The translations under genes and the position numbers were made by a program. From the NCBI GenBank assembly GCA_963666755.2, contig CAXXGW010000008.1, positions 62,001 to 126,000 of the forward strand: 64,000 nucleotides of DNA, given 5' to 3'. The notes under the pieces were generated by a model. It ran no database searches. It was given only the letters and a program-made list of their open reading frames with translations, and was not told the origin of the DNA. Position 1 is the first letter of the stretch. The number at the start of each line of letters is the position of its first letter. Origin of the DNA: CAXXOK01 sp963666755. GTDB lineage: Bacteria; Bacillota; Clostridia; Christensenellales; Aristaeellaceae. This document shows positions 36,272-44,319 of the stretch, piece after piece.

Positions 36272-37266
36272 ATGGACAATATCAAATGGGCTGTCGCCGG
36301 AACGGGTTTCAACGCGCGCCGCTTCGCGCAGGGCATGGCGGTTGCGGGCTGCACCCAAACAGCCGCCGTCTGCTCGCGCAAGGCGGACACCGCCGCGTCT
36401 TTCGCGCAGGAATTCGGCTTTGCATCGTGCTTTGCAGACTATGAGGAGATGCTTTATAAAGCAAAGCCGGCCGTCGTGTACATCGCCACGCCGAACAATT
36501 CACACTATGACTATATTCAAAAAGCCCTCGACGCAGGCGTGCATGTCCTCTGCGAAAAGCCCGATGGCGGACAACCTGCGCCAGTTCGGACGCGCTCGTC
36601 TCAAAGGCATGCGAAAAGAACCTCTTTTTAATGGAGGGAATGTGGACGCGCTGCTCTCCCCGCAGTGCGCCAGGCAAAAGCATGGATGGACGCGGGCGAA
36701 ATCGGAGAGGTGCTCTCGGTGCACGCGTATCTTGGCCTCAAGACCGACCCGAACACATGGCAGACATGGAAAGCGACGGCCAAATACGCGGGCGGCGCAT
36801 TGCGCGACGTCGGGATCTACCCGCCTCGCCATGGCGTATTTCGCGTTCGGCTGCGATCCCGAAAAGGTCGTGTCCAACTGGAAATCCAACGGCGAAGTCG
36901 ACGTCAGCTGCGACATGATGCTCTTTTACGGCGAAGGCAAAACGGCGTTTATCGGCGGCGCCTTCGACCGCGCAAGCGAGCACGAGGCTTTCATCATCGG
37001 TGAAAACGGCCGCATCGAGGTTTGGCCCCTATTTTGGCCACTCCGAACACGCGCGCCTGTATCACGGCGACACGCTCATCAAAGAATTCAACGACCCGTT
37101 CCCCGCGACCGGCTTCCCAGTACGAGCTCCTCCACGTCAACGACTGCCTGAAAAAAGGCCTTATCGACAGCCCCCTATTATCCGCTTGCAGAAAGCCGCC
37201 GCATCTGCCGCCTCATCGACTCCCTCCGCAAGGAAATGGGGCATCGTGTACGAGACGGATATGTAA
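36272..37266 (+). pseudogene. Gfo/Idh/MocA family oxidoreductase, eight +1 frameshifts
   Basis: NAD(P)-dependent oxidoreductase of sugars or cyclitols. The start NIKWAVAGTGFNARRFAQGM is the Rossmann nucleotide-binding motif, and HVLCEKP carries the conserved EKP Lys. The chain continues through MADNLRQFG, LVSKACEKNLFLMEGMWTR, RQAKAWMDAGEIGEVLSVHA, LAMAYFAFGCDPEKVVSNW, GPYFGHSEHARLYHG, QYELLHVNDCLKKGLIDSP and MGIVYETDM, each in the next frame. Each break needs removal of one base (near 36563, 36590, 36652, 36823, 37023, 37115, 37172 and 37240). No internal stop occurs in the corrected reading, which gives about 328 residues, the normal family length. Confidence 0.85.
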
Positions 37267-37330
37267 ACCGGAGCAGTAGCGCAGCCAGTAAACGTTTATA
37301 TAAATAGCCGCAGCAGAAAGAGGTCTCTTG

Positions 37331-37799
37331 ATGAGATTTTTTCAAAAGGAGGAAGTAAAAACGGATAATCCTTATTTAGGTCTACGGCAGCAGGCGCTTT
37401 CAGTGAAGCCTGAACAATTGGGCGTAACGCTTGATAATAACGAGCAGGTCTATGCCGCGGTCGTCGATTTGCCTGTCACACACGCGACCGTCACCCTCGC
37501 CTGTTTTTTCGACGGGACGGTAAGCCTTTACTATAGCAACGGCGGCGGTATGCTGGGCGCCGGTCAAAAGCATGAGGAAGTAAGGAAGGCGGGCATGTCA
37601 TTTCTGTTCAGCGCAGGACAAACGCTGAAATTCCTTGAAAAGACAGATAATTTAGACCTGCCCCATAGGCAAGGACGCATGCGTGTACTTATTGGCGAAA
37701 GATGGTGTGTATAAAGCGGCATTTAATATGAGCGATATACAAAAATATGACCGTCCCATACAATTTCTGAATTTTCTCGATTCAGAATACGTTGAATAA
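37331..37799 (+). CDS. Hypothetical protein, one frameshift
   Basis: Starts MRFFQKEEVKTDNPYLGLRQ. A central segment reads YAAVVDLPVTHATVTLACFF and YYSNGGGMLGAG. One extra C near 37663 shifts the frame; corrected, it continues PIGKDACVYLLAKDGVYKAA to TAA 37797-37799, about 155 residues. No family or catalytic motif was recognised. It is soluble and without signal peptide. A terminator-like hairpin pair follows. Confidence 0.6.
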
Positions 37800-37858
37800 A
37801 ATAAGGGAAACGAGCGGGTTTTGACTTTTTATACTATTTATACTATCGTCTAAGTTGT

Positions 37859-37924
37859 AAAGGCAGCCATTTTCCGGCGTGCCTTTTAGAATGTCATTTA
37901 CCAATAAGCAGGATGTGCATCCTG
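37859..37924 (+). terminator. Two hairpins after the 37331 gene
   Basis: AAAGGCA (37859-37865) pairs with TGCCTTT (37880-37886) before a short T run, and the palindrome CAGGATGTGCATCCTG (37909-37924) is followed by TTTATT. Either could end the upstream transcript. Confidence 0.6.
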
Positions 37925-37965
37925 TTTATTACAGCTAAAAGTTATTTTCTACGCATGTAATCCTA

Positions 37966-37995
37966 TTGCATTCCCCCGCCGGATTGCATTACAAT
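37966..37995 (+). promoter_or_regulatory. Promoter of nudC
   Basis: TTGCAT (37966-37971) and TACAAT (37990-37995) are separated by 18 bases, 50 bases upstream of the nudC start. Confidence 0.55.
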
Positions 37996-38045
37996 GGACA
38001 AAGAACCGTAAGCGACAAGCCGCTTACTGTAAAAGAGGCAAAAAA

Positions 38046-38858
38046 ATGATACAGAATATCCAGCCAAGAATCTATGACAACTGTTTCCGGCAGGAGAAGC
38101 CGGATGCAGACAGCTTCATCCTGTATATAAAAGACAACGCCGTCCTCATCAACGAAACGGACGGCGGCTTCACGTTCCCACGCTGGAACGAGCTAGCGCC
38201 GCATGATCCCGCGTATACCTATTTATTCTCCATTGACCGTACGAAATTTTTCCTTGCCGAGCCGATAGAGCCCAAAGGCGGTTTCGCTTACCATAATATG
38301 ATGGACTTTAGGGGCAAAGAGCCGAAGTACCTGTCGTTTGCGTCCGTGACGGCGTGCCAGCTTCATAGATGGTATTCCACAAACCGTTATTGCGGCAAAT
38401 GCGGCTGCGAGCTGGTCCACGACAAAAAAGAGCGCATGATGCGCTGTGACAACTGCGGCAACACGGTTTATCCCAAACTATCCCCCGCTGTCATCGTCGG
38501 CGTGACGGACGGCGGCAGGATACTCCTGACGAAATATGCGGGCAGAGCATATAAAAGATATGCCCTGATCGCGGGGTTTTCGGAAATAGGCGAATCGGTG
38601 GAGGAAACCGTAGTCCGGGAGGTCATGGAGGAAGTCGGCGTCAAGGTAAAAAACATACGGTTTTATAAAAGCCAGCCCTGGTCGTTTACGGACACGCTGC
38701 TGATGGGATTTTACTGCGATCTCGACGGTTCCGATCAAATTATAATAGACAAAAACGAGCTGTCGGAAGCCGAATGGGTCCACAAAAAAGACATCGACGT
38801 TGCGTTTGACGACATCAGCCTGACCAACGAAATGATCACGCATTTTAAGGAGCTGTAA
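38046..38858 (+). CDS. nudC: NAD(+) diphosphatase / decapping hydrolase NudC
   Basis: Hydrolyses NADH or NAD and removes NAD caps from RNA. 270 residues in the expected order: an N-terminal domain, a four-Cys zinc ribbon (CGKCGCEL ... CDNCGNTVYP, about residues 116-140), the NUDIX box GFSEIGESVEETVVREVMEEVGV near residues 177-199 with all catalytic Glu positions, and the NudC-specific SQPW motif just after it. An AAAGAGG ribosome binding site precedes the ATG. It is a single gene with its own promoter. Confidence 0.95.
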   Translation: MIQNIQPRIYDNCFRQEKPDADSFILYIKDNAVLINETDGGFTFPRWNELAPHDPAYTYLFSIDRTKFFLAEPIEPKGGFAYHNMMDFRGKEPKYLSFASVTACQLHRWYSTNRYCGKCGCELVHDKKERMMRCDNCGNTVYPKLSPAVIVGVTDGGRILLTKYAGRAYKRYALIAGFSEIGESVEETVVREVMEEVGVKVKNIRFYKSQPWSFTDTLLMGFYCDLDGSDQIIIDKNELSEAEWVHKKDIDVAFDDISLTNEMITHFKEL

Positions 38859-38992
38859 AAATAACGCCGTTTCAGCTTTTTTCATGCGCGCCGCAGAGGC
38901 AATGGCGCCGCTGCAGGCGCGAAGCATTCACACGAGGCAAACGCCGCATGGGGCCCGTGCCCCCTTGCATAATTTCCTATGGAGGGGCAATC

Positions 38993-39436
38993 ATGTCACA
39001 AGATCATCTTTTATGGATACGAACATATTTAAAGGAAATGTATCAAACACCAATACTTGAAAATTTTCTTGACCTTCAAATTGTTGAAGTCGCAGAGGGA
39101 AAAGTTATATATAGCGCTAAAATGATTGATAAGCACAGTAATCTTTACGGTTTTGTACATGGGGGTACTTTGGCTTCGATTTCAGATGTAGCAATGGGTG
39201 TTTCATGTATAACTCTGGGGAAACGGGTAGTAACAATAGATATGAGTATAAGCTATATAAAAAATGCTCCCACGGGAAACACGCTTACCGCAGTAGGTGA
39301 AGTTATTAGTAATGGCAGGACAATCATGCGGGCAGCAGGTGAAATATATAGTGGGCAGCAACTCCTTACCAGGTCACAGGCTTCTTATTTTGTTACTGGT
39401 AATTTTAATGAGAATGACTATCCCAAGTCTAAATAA
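38993..39436 (+). CDS. Hotdog-fold thioesterase (PaaI family)
   Basis: 147 residues from ATG 38993, preceded by GGAGGGG. The hotdog core shows NLYGFVHGGTLASISDVAMG (the HGG helix of PaaI-type thioesterases) followed by DMSISYIKNAPTGNTLTAVG. Enzymes of this group hydrolyse acyl-CoA thioesters, often aromatic acyl-CoA. It is clearly more AT-rich than nudC next to it, suggesting a different origin. It ends before a strong terminator at 39572-39600. Confidence 0.85.
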   Translation: MSQDHLLWIRTYLKEMYQTPILENFLDLQIVEVAEGKVIYSAKMIDKHSNLYGFVHGGTLASISDVAMGVSCITLGKRVVTIDMSISYIKNAPTGNTLTAVGEVISNGRTIMRAAGEIYSGQQLLTRSQASYFVTGNFNENDYPKSK

Positions 39437-39571
39437 ATTATTTTTAATTTTATTATATTTATATAATGTGAAACAACGAAGTCTCACAAAGAGATTCTCT
39501 TCAATATTATTCTTCAACAGAGCCTTACTCTAAAATGCCGATAGAATTGATAACCATCCCATTACTCCATG

Positions 39572-39600
39572 GGCAGCCGTTTTGACCGGCTGCCTTTTTG
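39572..39600 (+). terminator. Terminator
   Basis: GGCAGCCG (39572-39579) pairs with CGGCTGCC (39587-39594), followed by TTTTTG. It can serve the thioesterase gene and, through an A tract on its other side, possibly the SLOG gene. Confidence 0.82.
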
Positions 39601-39636
39601 TTTGGATTCGGTCATTGCATAATAGCCGTTTTGCCT

Positions 39637-40185
39637 TTAAAAACCATGTCCCTCCATCTCTCCCGCAGGGTTCGGCGGCATAAGCAGGCGGGCCGGATGG
39701 ATGAGCAGGACACGGCAGCCTTTCCCGTACGCATAATGGACGGTGCCGCTCGTCCCGCTGCTGGAGCCGTCCCATACGGCGATCATGAACTGGCTGTGGT
39801 TCACCATGTGCTGGCTCCGGTTATGGTAGCAGTCCGGCGTAAAATGTTGCTGAAACATCGTTTCTTTATCAGCCTGCGCAATGATTTCAAAATACCGCTT
39901 CCTGTCGTCCTCCGGCCAGGAGGCTGCCTGTCCCTCAAAGGAAATAACGCATTCCAGCGTGACGGGATATGTTTTTTTTAATTGGAGCACAGTTTCCGCG
40001 CCGTACGTGTCTATCCCCCTTGCCATGCCGCTGATAAAATGCGTGACGCCAAATTGCGTAACAAGCTGTTCGGCCTGCCCATAGAGCAGCTTTTTTAGTT
40101 TTACGCAATCAAGGCTGGTCTCATCCGTGCCCCAGGGGAGTTTTTCAGGACGGTGACCGGCAAAACAGCAGGTTTGTATAATCAT
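39637..40185 (-). CDS. SLOG family protein (DUF1273/YoqJ-like), copy 1
   Basis: 182 residues. The start IIQTCCFAGHRPEKLPWG is the typical DUF1273 beginning, and FISGMARGIDTYGAE matches the SLOG nucleotide-binding turn; the C-terminal MIAVWDGSSSGTSGTVHYA completes the Rossmann-like fold. SLOG proteins bind nucleotide-derived ligands or cleave NAD or nucleotides in some defence systems. ATG 40185 follows GGAGGG; a frame opening at 40254 lies in the operator region and is unlikely. It is transcribed divergently from a small XRE regulator, with four GATATATC sites between. A second copy of the whole module starts 800 bases to the right. Confidence 0.85.
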   Translation of the reverse strand: MIIQTCCFAGHRPEKLPWGTDETSLDCVKLKKLLYGQAEQLVTQFGVTHFISGMARGIDTYGAETVLQLKKTYPVTLECVISFEGQAASWPEDDRKRYFEIIAQADKETMFQQHFTPDCYHNRSQHMVNHSQFMIAVWDGSSSGTSGTVHYAYGKGCRVLLIHPARLLMPPNPAGEMEGHGF

Positions 40186-40202
40186 TTTTATCCCTCCGAT
40201 AT

Positions 40203-40300
40203 GCGATATATCCCATATTGTACCACAAAACCTATTATTTGGGATATATCCCACTCGATATATCGTATAAGAATTTAAAATTGGTTTGAAGATATATCAG
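40203..40300. promoter_or_regulatory. Operator cluster of SLOG/XRE module 1
   Basis: GATATATC occurs four times in 94 bases (40205, 40243, 40257, 40291). The copy at 40241-40252 is the perfect palindrome GGGATATATCCC and the one at 40256-40265 is CGATATATCG. They cover the divergent promoters and are the likely binding sites of the adjacent XRE protein. Confidence 0.75.
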
Positions 40301-40318
40301 AGAATAGGGGGTATAAAA

Positions 40319-40561
40319 ATGAATGCTAAAGAAGCCGTCGCGCGCAGAATTATCCAATTATGTACGAAAAGAAAGATCGCCATCAACGCGCTTGCCAATT
40401 TAAGTGGTATCTCCCCTTCCACGATCTACAGTATGCTCAACGCAAAAAGCAACAATCCTGGAATCGTCTCAATCCAGCGGCTTTGCGACGGGCTTGATAT
40501 CAGTGTAAGAAAATTCTTTGACTCGCCTTTGTTTGAAAATTTGGAGCAGGAGATAAAATGA
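40319..40561 (+). CDS. Small XRE-family regulator, module 1
   Basis: 80 residues, essentially one helix-turn-helix domain: KEAVARRIIQLCTKRKIAIN, then the recognition part LANLSGISPSTIYSMLNAK, ending LFENLEQEIK. The recognition helix region differs from its paralogue at 41649 (AAVPQGTVKSILNGE) while the flanking parts (RLCDGLDIS / KLCDGFEIT, LEQEIK) are conserved. It is expected to bind the GATATATC operators and control both divergent genes. ATG 40319 follows AGGGGG; an earlier in-frame start at 40286 lacks support. Confidence 0.82.
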   Translation: MNAKEAVARRIIQLCTKRKIAINALANLSGISPSTIYSMLNAKSNNPGIVSIQRLCDGLDISVRKFFDSPLFENLEQEIK

Positions 40562-40967
40562 AGCCCGCTATTGCAGGCTTGCTTTACATAATTCTTTCTT
40601 AGTTATAAACGGAGTTCTTTTTGTCATTCTGAGCGAAGCGAAGAATCCCCATCGGCCCCCTCAGATAAGGGGGCCGCCGTCGCAGGCGGCTGGAGGAGGG
40701 AAATGCCCCTTGATATTTACTCTGTGGTGTTATTCTGAACGAAACAAAGAATCTTAAACTTTTGGAGTTATTCACCTGCCATGGAATGATTTTATAAGAT
40801 AGTATTTATTTCATAGGCTTTTCGTTAAGGCGGCCCAGGGGGAGTTCCGATTTTCCCTCCCCTAAACTCTTTATCCAATCACCCTCCCGAACAAAATGCA
40901 ATGGCAGCCGTTTTCCAGGGCTGTCTTTTCTATGGATTCAGTCATTGCATAATAACTGTTACCGCCT
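40562..40967. repeat. Intergenic stretch with two dispersed repeats
   Basis: GTCATTCTGAGCGAAGCGAA begins at 40623, the same as at 41952. A second element runs from about 40757 (GGAGTTATTCACCTGCCATG) to the half palindrome at 40822-40850 (TTCGTTAAGGCGGCCCAGGG). Copies are at 41985-42095 and 50956-51045. No gene is present. Confidence 0.75.
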
Positions 40968-41519
40968 TTAAAATCCATGCCCCTCCATCTCTCCCGCTGG
41001 ACTTGGCGGCATGAGCAGGTGGGCCGGATGGATGAGCAGGACACGGAGGCCTTTCCTGCACGCATAATGGACGGTGCTGCTCGTCCCGCCGCCGGAGCCG
41101 TCCCATACGGCGATCACAAACCGGCTGCTGTGCACCATATACCGGTTCCGCTTCCCGTAGCAGTCCGGCGTAAAGCGGCTTTGGAACATCGTTTCCTGAT
41201 CCGCCTGCGCGATGATTTCAAAATACCGGTTCCTGTCGTCCTCCGGCCAGGAGGCGGCCTGTTCCTCAAAGGGGATCGCGCATTCCAGCGTAACGGGATA
41301 TGTTTTTTTCAATTGGAGCACAATTTCCGCGCCGTACGTATCGATCCCCCTTGCCATGCCGCTGATGAAATGGGTGACGCCAAAGTGCGTGACAAGCTGT
41401 TCGGCCTGATGGTAGAGCAGCTTTTTCAGTTTAACGCAATCGGGACTAGTCTCGTTCGTGCCCCACGGGAGTTTTTCGGGCCTATGGCCGGTGAAACAGC
41501 AGGTTTGAGTAATCATCAT
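40968..41519 (-). CDS. SLOG family protein (DUF1273/YoqJ-like), copy 2
   Basis: 183 residues, about 85 percent identical to copy 1 by eye: ITQTCCFTGHRPEKLPWGTN, FISGMARGIDTYGAEIVLQ and VIAVWDGSGGGTSSTVHYA. AAGGAGA lies seven bases before the first of two ATGs. The high similarity of the protein contrasts with the completely different operator sequence in front of it. Function as for copy 1, with nucleotide-ligand binding the family expectation. No nuclease or transmembrane effector is adjacent. Confidence 0.85.
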   Translation of the reverse strand: MMITQTCCFTGHRPEKLPWGTNETSPDCVKLKKLLYHQAEQLVTHFGVTHFISGMARGIDTYGAEIVLQLKKTYPVTLECAIPFEEQAASWPEDDRNRYFEIIAQADQETMFQSRFTPDCYGKRNRYMVHSSRFVIAVWDGSGGGTSSTVHYACRKGLRVLLIHPAHLLMPPSPAGEMEGHGF

Positions 41520-41534
41520 GTATATTTCTCCTTA

Positions 41535-41635
41535 TAGTGATATATCACTATAATAGCACTTTTTTCATTGTTAGTGAAGTATCACTAATATGAAAAATCT
41601 TAGTGACATATCATTAGGTTGTGATATGTCACTAA
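41535..41635. promoter_or_regulatory. Operator cluster of SLOG/XRE module 2
   Basis: Four related palindromes: TAGTGATATATCACTA (41535-41550, perfect), TTAGTGAAGTATCACTAA (41571-41588), TTAGTGACATATCATTA (41600-41616) and TTGTGATATGTCACTAA (41619-41635). The half site is TTAGTGA, unlike the GATATATC type of module 1. Confidence 0.8.
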
Positions 41636-41648
41636 TGGAGGAAAATAT

Positions 41649-41891
41649 ATGAACGTACAACAAGCGGTCGCCATACGGATCAGGCAGCTTTGCAAAGAAA
41701 AAGGCCTAACGCCCAACGGTATCAGCACGCTCGCGGCGGTTCCGCAGGGAACAGTCAAAAGTATTTTGAACGGTGAAAGCCAAAACCCCGGCATTGCTAC
41801 GATCAAAAAGCTATGCGACGGTTTTGAAATTACCCTTGGAGAATTTTTCAGCACAAAGGTATTTGATAGTTTGGAGCAGGAAATAAAATAA
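41649..41891 (+). CDS. Small XRE-family regulator, module 2
   Basis: 80 residues, paralogue of the regulator at 40319: QQAVAIRIRQLCKEKGLTPN, recognition part AAVPQGTVKSILNGESQNPG, end FDSLEQEIK. ATG 41649 follows GGAGG. It is divergent from SLOG copy 2 across four TTAGTGA-type palindromes, its likely operators. Substitutions concentrate in the recognition-helix region relative to module 1, in step with the changed operators. Confidence 0.82.
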   Translation: MNVQQAVAIRIRQLCKEKGLTPNGISTLAAVPQGTVKSILNGESQNPGIATIKKLCDGFEITLGEFFSTKVFDSLEQEIK

Positions 41892-42267
41892 GCCCACTAA
41901 GCGGGCTACTGAAAATCTTATCTCTCTGTTTTTTTGAACGGAGTCCTTTTTGTCATTCTGAGCGAAGCGAAGAATCTTAACCTTTGGAGTTGTTCACATA
42001 CCATGGAATAATTAAATGAGATAGTATTTAATTCATAGGCTTTTCGTTAAGGCGACCCAGGGGGAGTTCCGATTCTCCCCCTAGGGTCCCTTAACAATCC
42101 CATTACCCCCGTAAAACGGCCGCTGCGCGGGCGGCTTATGTTCAGGGATACACCTGCCACCATGCATAGTATATATTGAAGCACTTATTATTTAACAAAA
42201 TCGCCATTAATTTGAATAACGATAACATGAAGTGATTATGTTATCCACGATTTGTATTTGCGATATG
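41892..42267. repeat. Intergenic region with a palindromic dispersed repeat
   Basis: GTCATTCTGAGCGAAGCGAA begins at 41952. A long imperfect palindrome follows, GTTAAGGCGACCC (42046-42058) against GGGTCCCTTAAC (42084-42095), then GC-rich sequence to about 42135 matching the inverse of 30270-30310. The remainder is AT-rich without a gene. Confidence 0.75.
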
Positions 42268-42939
42268 TCACTGTTTATTTGACAAAAAACAAATTAGATT
42301 TCGCAATCTTTCTTTTGCATTAATACCTCGTTCTCTGCAAAATTTATTCATCCATACTTTTTCGCGTTCACTTCCTGGATTATCCCAAAATCGCTTTATG
42401 AAATTCTTTAATTCTTTATTACAATTCTTATTTAGATTTGAAGTATTATTAATAGTATCAAAATAGTATTTAAAATCATCTTCGGTTATCCAGTTTTCTA
42501 AATAGTCTAGAAATAAGATTTCATAGAAAGTAAGAGGTATTACATCCGAATCTATACTTCGCATTAGAGTATAATGGGGGCCACGTTCTTTTATATCATC
42601 TGTAACTAAAACAATACAACCTAGCGTTTTTGCCAAAGCAATAGCATATACTTCTCCAAGATTACCCGGATCATATAATATTTTATTTTCTTTGACATGG
42701 CTTTGAAAAATGTCGAACATTTGTATTCGCTTAAGATCATTATCACAAATTATTTTAATTTTACCAGATTCTACATCCGCATCAAATAATTCTAGGACTT
42801 TAGATTGTGCATGATTTTTCATTTCAGGATTGCGAATAAATTCATATATCAATACTTTTTTAAATCTTCTGAAAAGAATATTTTGTTGATTTGCATTGTA
42901 GAGATCAATAATTGCACATGTATCGAGAGATGCCTCCAT
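42268..42939 (-). CDS. PIN-like domain protein, candidate toxin of an XRE-ImmA-PIN module
   Basis: 223 residues. EASLDTCAIIDLYNANQQ at the start, GNLGEVYAIALAKTLGC in the middle and VLVTDDIKERGPH later give the acidic residues (Asp, Glu, Asp, Asp) expected of a PIN-fold ribonuclease; a helical tail follows. The start overlaps the corrected ImmA stop as TAATG, so translation is coupled. Position behind an XRE regulator and an ImmA-type protease suggests a toxin-antitoxin or stress module with an RNase effector. Low GC content indicates acquisition. Confidence 0.75.
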   Translation of the reverse strand: MEASLDTCAIIDLYNANQQNILFRRFKKVLIYEFIRNPEMKNHAQSKVLELFDADVESGKIKIICDNDLKRIQMFDIFQSHVKENKILYDPGNLGEVYAIALAKTLGCIVLVTDDIKERGPHYTLMRSIDSDVIPLTFYEILFLDYLENWITEDDFKYYFDTINNTSNLNKNCNKELKNFIKRFWDNPGSEREKVWMNKFCRERGINAKERLRNLICFLSNKQ

Positions 42940-43752
42940 TAATCCATCCCCCTAAGTAATTCTTCAAAGCTCTTCTCCTCAGGTTGTATTTCTATGTTAT
43001 CTCCAACATCTTCAAAATTCATGTCAAAGTACTTTAAAGCCCAATTCAAGGCTACTTTTAGGAATTAATTTTTCACGATAATTTGATATGACCCATTCTA
43101 GGTATTCGGCTGGGATTTGTTTGACATTTGAGGGTTTAATTAACTCTGGTTTCCCAATCGGCTTTAAAAGTTCCGTAACAGTTTTTTCTTTTTTCTCTAA
43201 TTTCAAATTATCAAAGATAGCTTCTTTTAATAATCCAAGTGATTTTAATCTAACAAGAACCATATCATAACTTACATTAAATGCTTTTTGCATTCTTGCA
43301 ATTTCAATACCACCCCAGGTTTCAAGTTCTTTATCATTTAATTCAAGTCGGATAAATTGCTCAACTTTTTCTTTTGGCATAAGTAAACATCGTGCAAAAT
43401 AATGTGCTTCGTTTTCAGTTTCATCTTTAGTGTTATCAAAATTGTCATCCCTAATTATTAATTTGCCTTGCTCCGATAAATGCAATTTTTGATGTCCAAT
43501 TTCATGGGCCATAGAAAAAATTTCTCGTGATAAAATTTGAGACGAATTTGTAAAAATAATCCTATCCGTATTTTTAATCATCGCAAATCCTAAAAGCGCA
43601 TCTTTTCCTATTGGATATCGTACCACCCGATATTCGAGTTTTTCTGCAGCTTCAAAAATATTATTGAATCCATAATCAGTTATTTGGCAAGTACACCTTA
43701 CGTTATTCGCTACTTGCTCAATAAAAATTTGTCTGTCTTTACTCATCGACAC
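42939..43752 (-). CDS. ImmA/IrrE family metallopeptidase, one frameshift at the C-terminus
   Basis: About 270 residues when corrected. The zinc protease motif HEIGHQKLH is near residue 85 with a downstream NEAHYFARCLLMP segment typical of ImmA/IrrE (COG2856). These proteases cleave XRE-type repressors or act as antitoxins. The uncorrected frame ends at 43024. Removing one A in AAAA near 43065 continues it as VALNWALKYFDMNFEDVGDN and EEKSFEELLRGMD to a stop at 42939-42941 that overlaps the PIN start. Its own start overlaps the XRE stop by 14 bases. Confidence 0.85.
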
Positions 43753-44089
43753 TAACCTGCCTTATACTATTATATAATTTTCGATGAGCATAAAAAGTAT
43801 CTAGCATATTACTAATGAACTCAAATTTATCTTCTGAGACAGAACCATCGTTTGCTCTCAGGTATATAGGCGAAATATTGTTTACTGATGATGTAATTTC
43901 TTCAGTACTTATCTCAAAGATTTTAGCAATTGTTTTTATACTTGCATACGAAATATCAATTAAACCTTTTTCAAGTCTAGCATATTTTTGCCTCGAGCAA
44001 TCCATTTTTTCCGCGACTTGTTCTTGTGTAAGGTATCTTGCTTCTCTTAAGCTCCTGATTCTCGCTCCCAAAATCTCATTCATTTTCAA
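43739..44089 (-). CDS. XRE-family regulator of the ImmA-PIN operon
   Basis: 116 residues: an N-terminal helix-turn-helix (LGARIRSLREARYLTQEQVA and ARLEKGLIDISYASIKTIAK) and a 45-residue C-terminal tail, ending in overlap with ImmA. GGGGG precedes the ATG. It is the first gene of a three-gene low-GC operon and the probable substrate of the ImmA protease, by analogy with the ImmR/ImmA pair of ICEBs1. The 230 bases upstream are AT-rich, with no distinct operator recognised. Confidence 0.85.
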   Translation of the reverse strand: MKMNEILGARIRSLREARYLTQEQVAEKMDCSRQKYARLEKGLIDISYASIKTIAKIFEISTEEITSSVNNISPIYLRANDGSVSEDKFEFISNMLDTFYAHRKLYNSIRQVSVDE

Positions 44090-44319
44090 TCCCCCTTCAT
44101 AATTATTTTACTACATAGTATTCATAAGTCAACAAAAACGTTACGTTATTGCAACATTTTTTATTATTTTTTCCTAATTTTAAAAAATAATTCAGCTTTA
44201 TGTTACTATTTCATAACATCACAATTTTAGCTTCATGTTTGACTCCAAATGTTCGCATTAAACAAGAGGAATCGGATTATTGACCATTACATCATAAATT
44301 TCCAAAAGACGGAACAAAT

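Noticed and set aside
40241..41635. Operator clusters as a CRISPR array
   Set aside because: The repeats are only 8-18 bases, palindromic, irregularly spaced and placed between divergent promoters. No cas gene is present.
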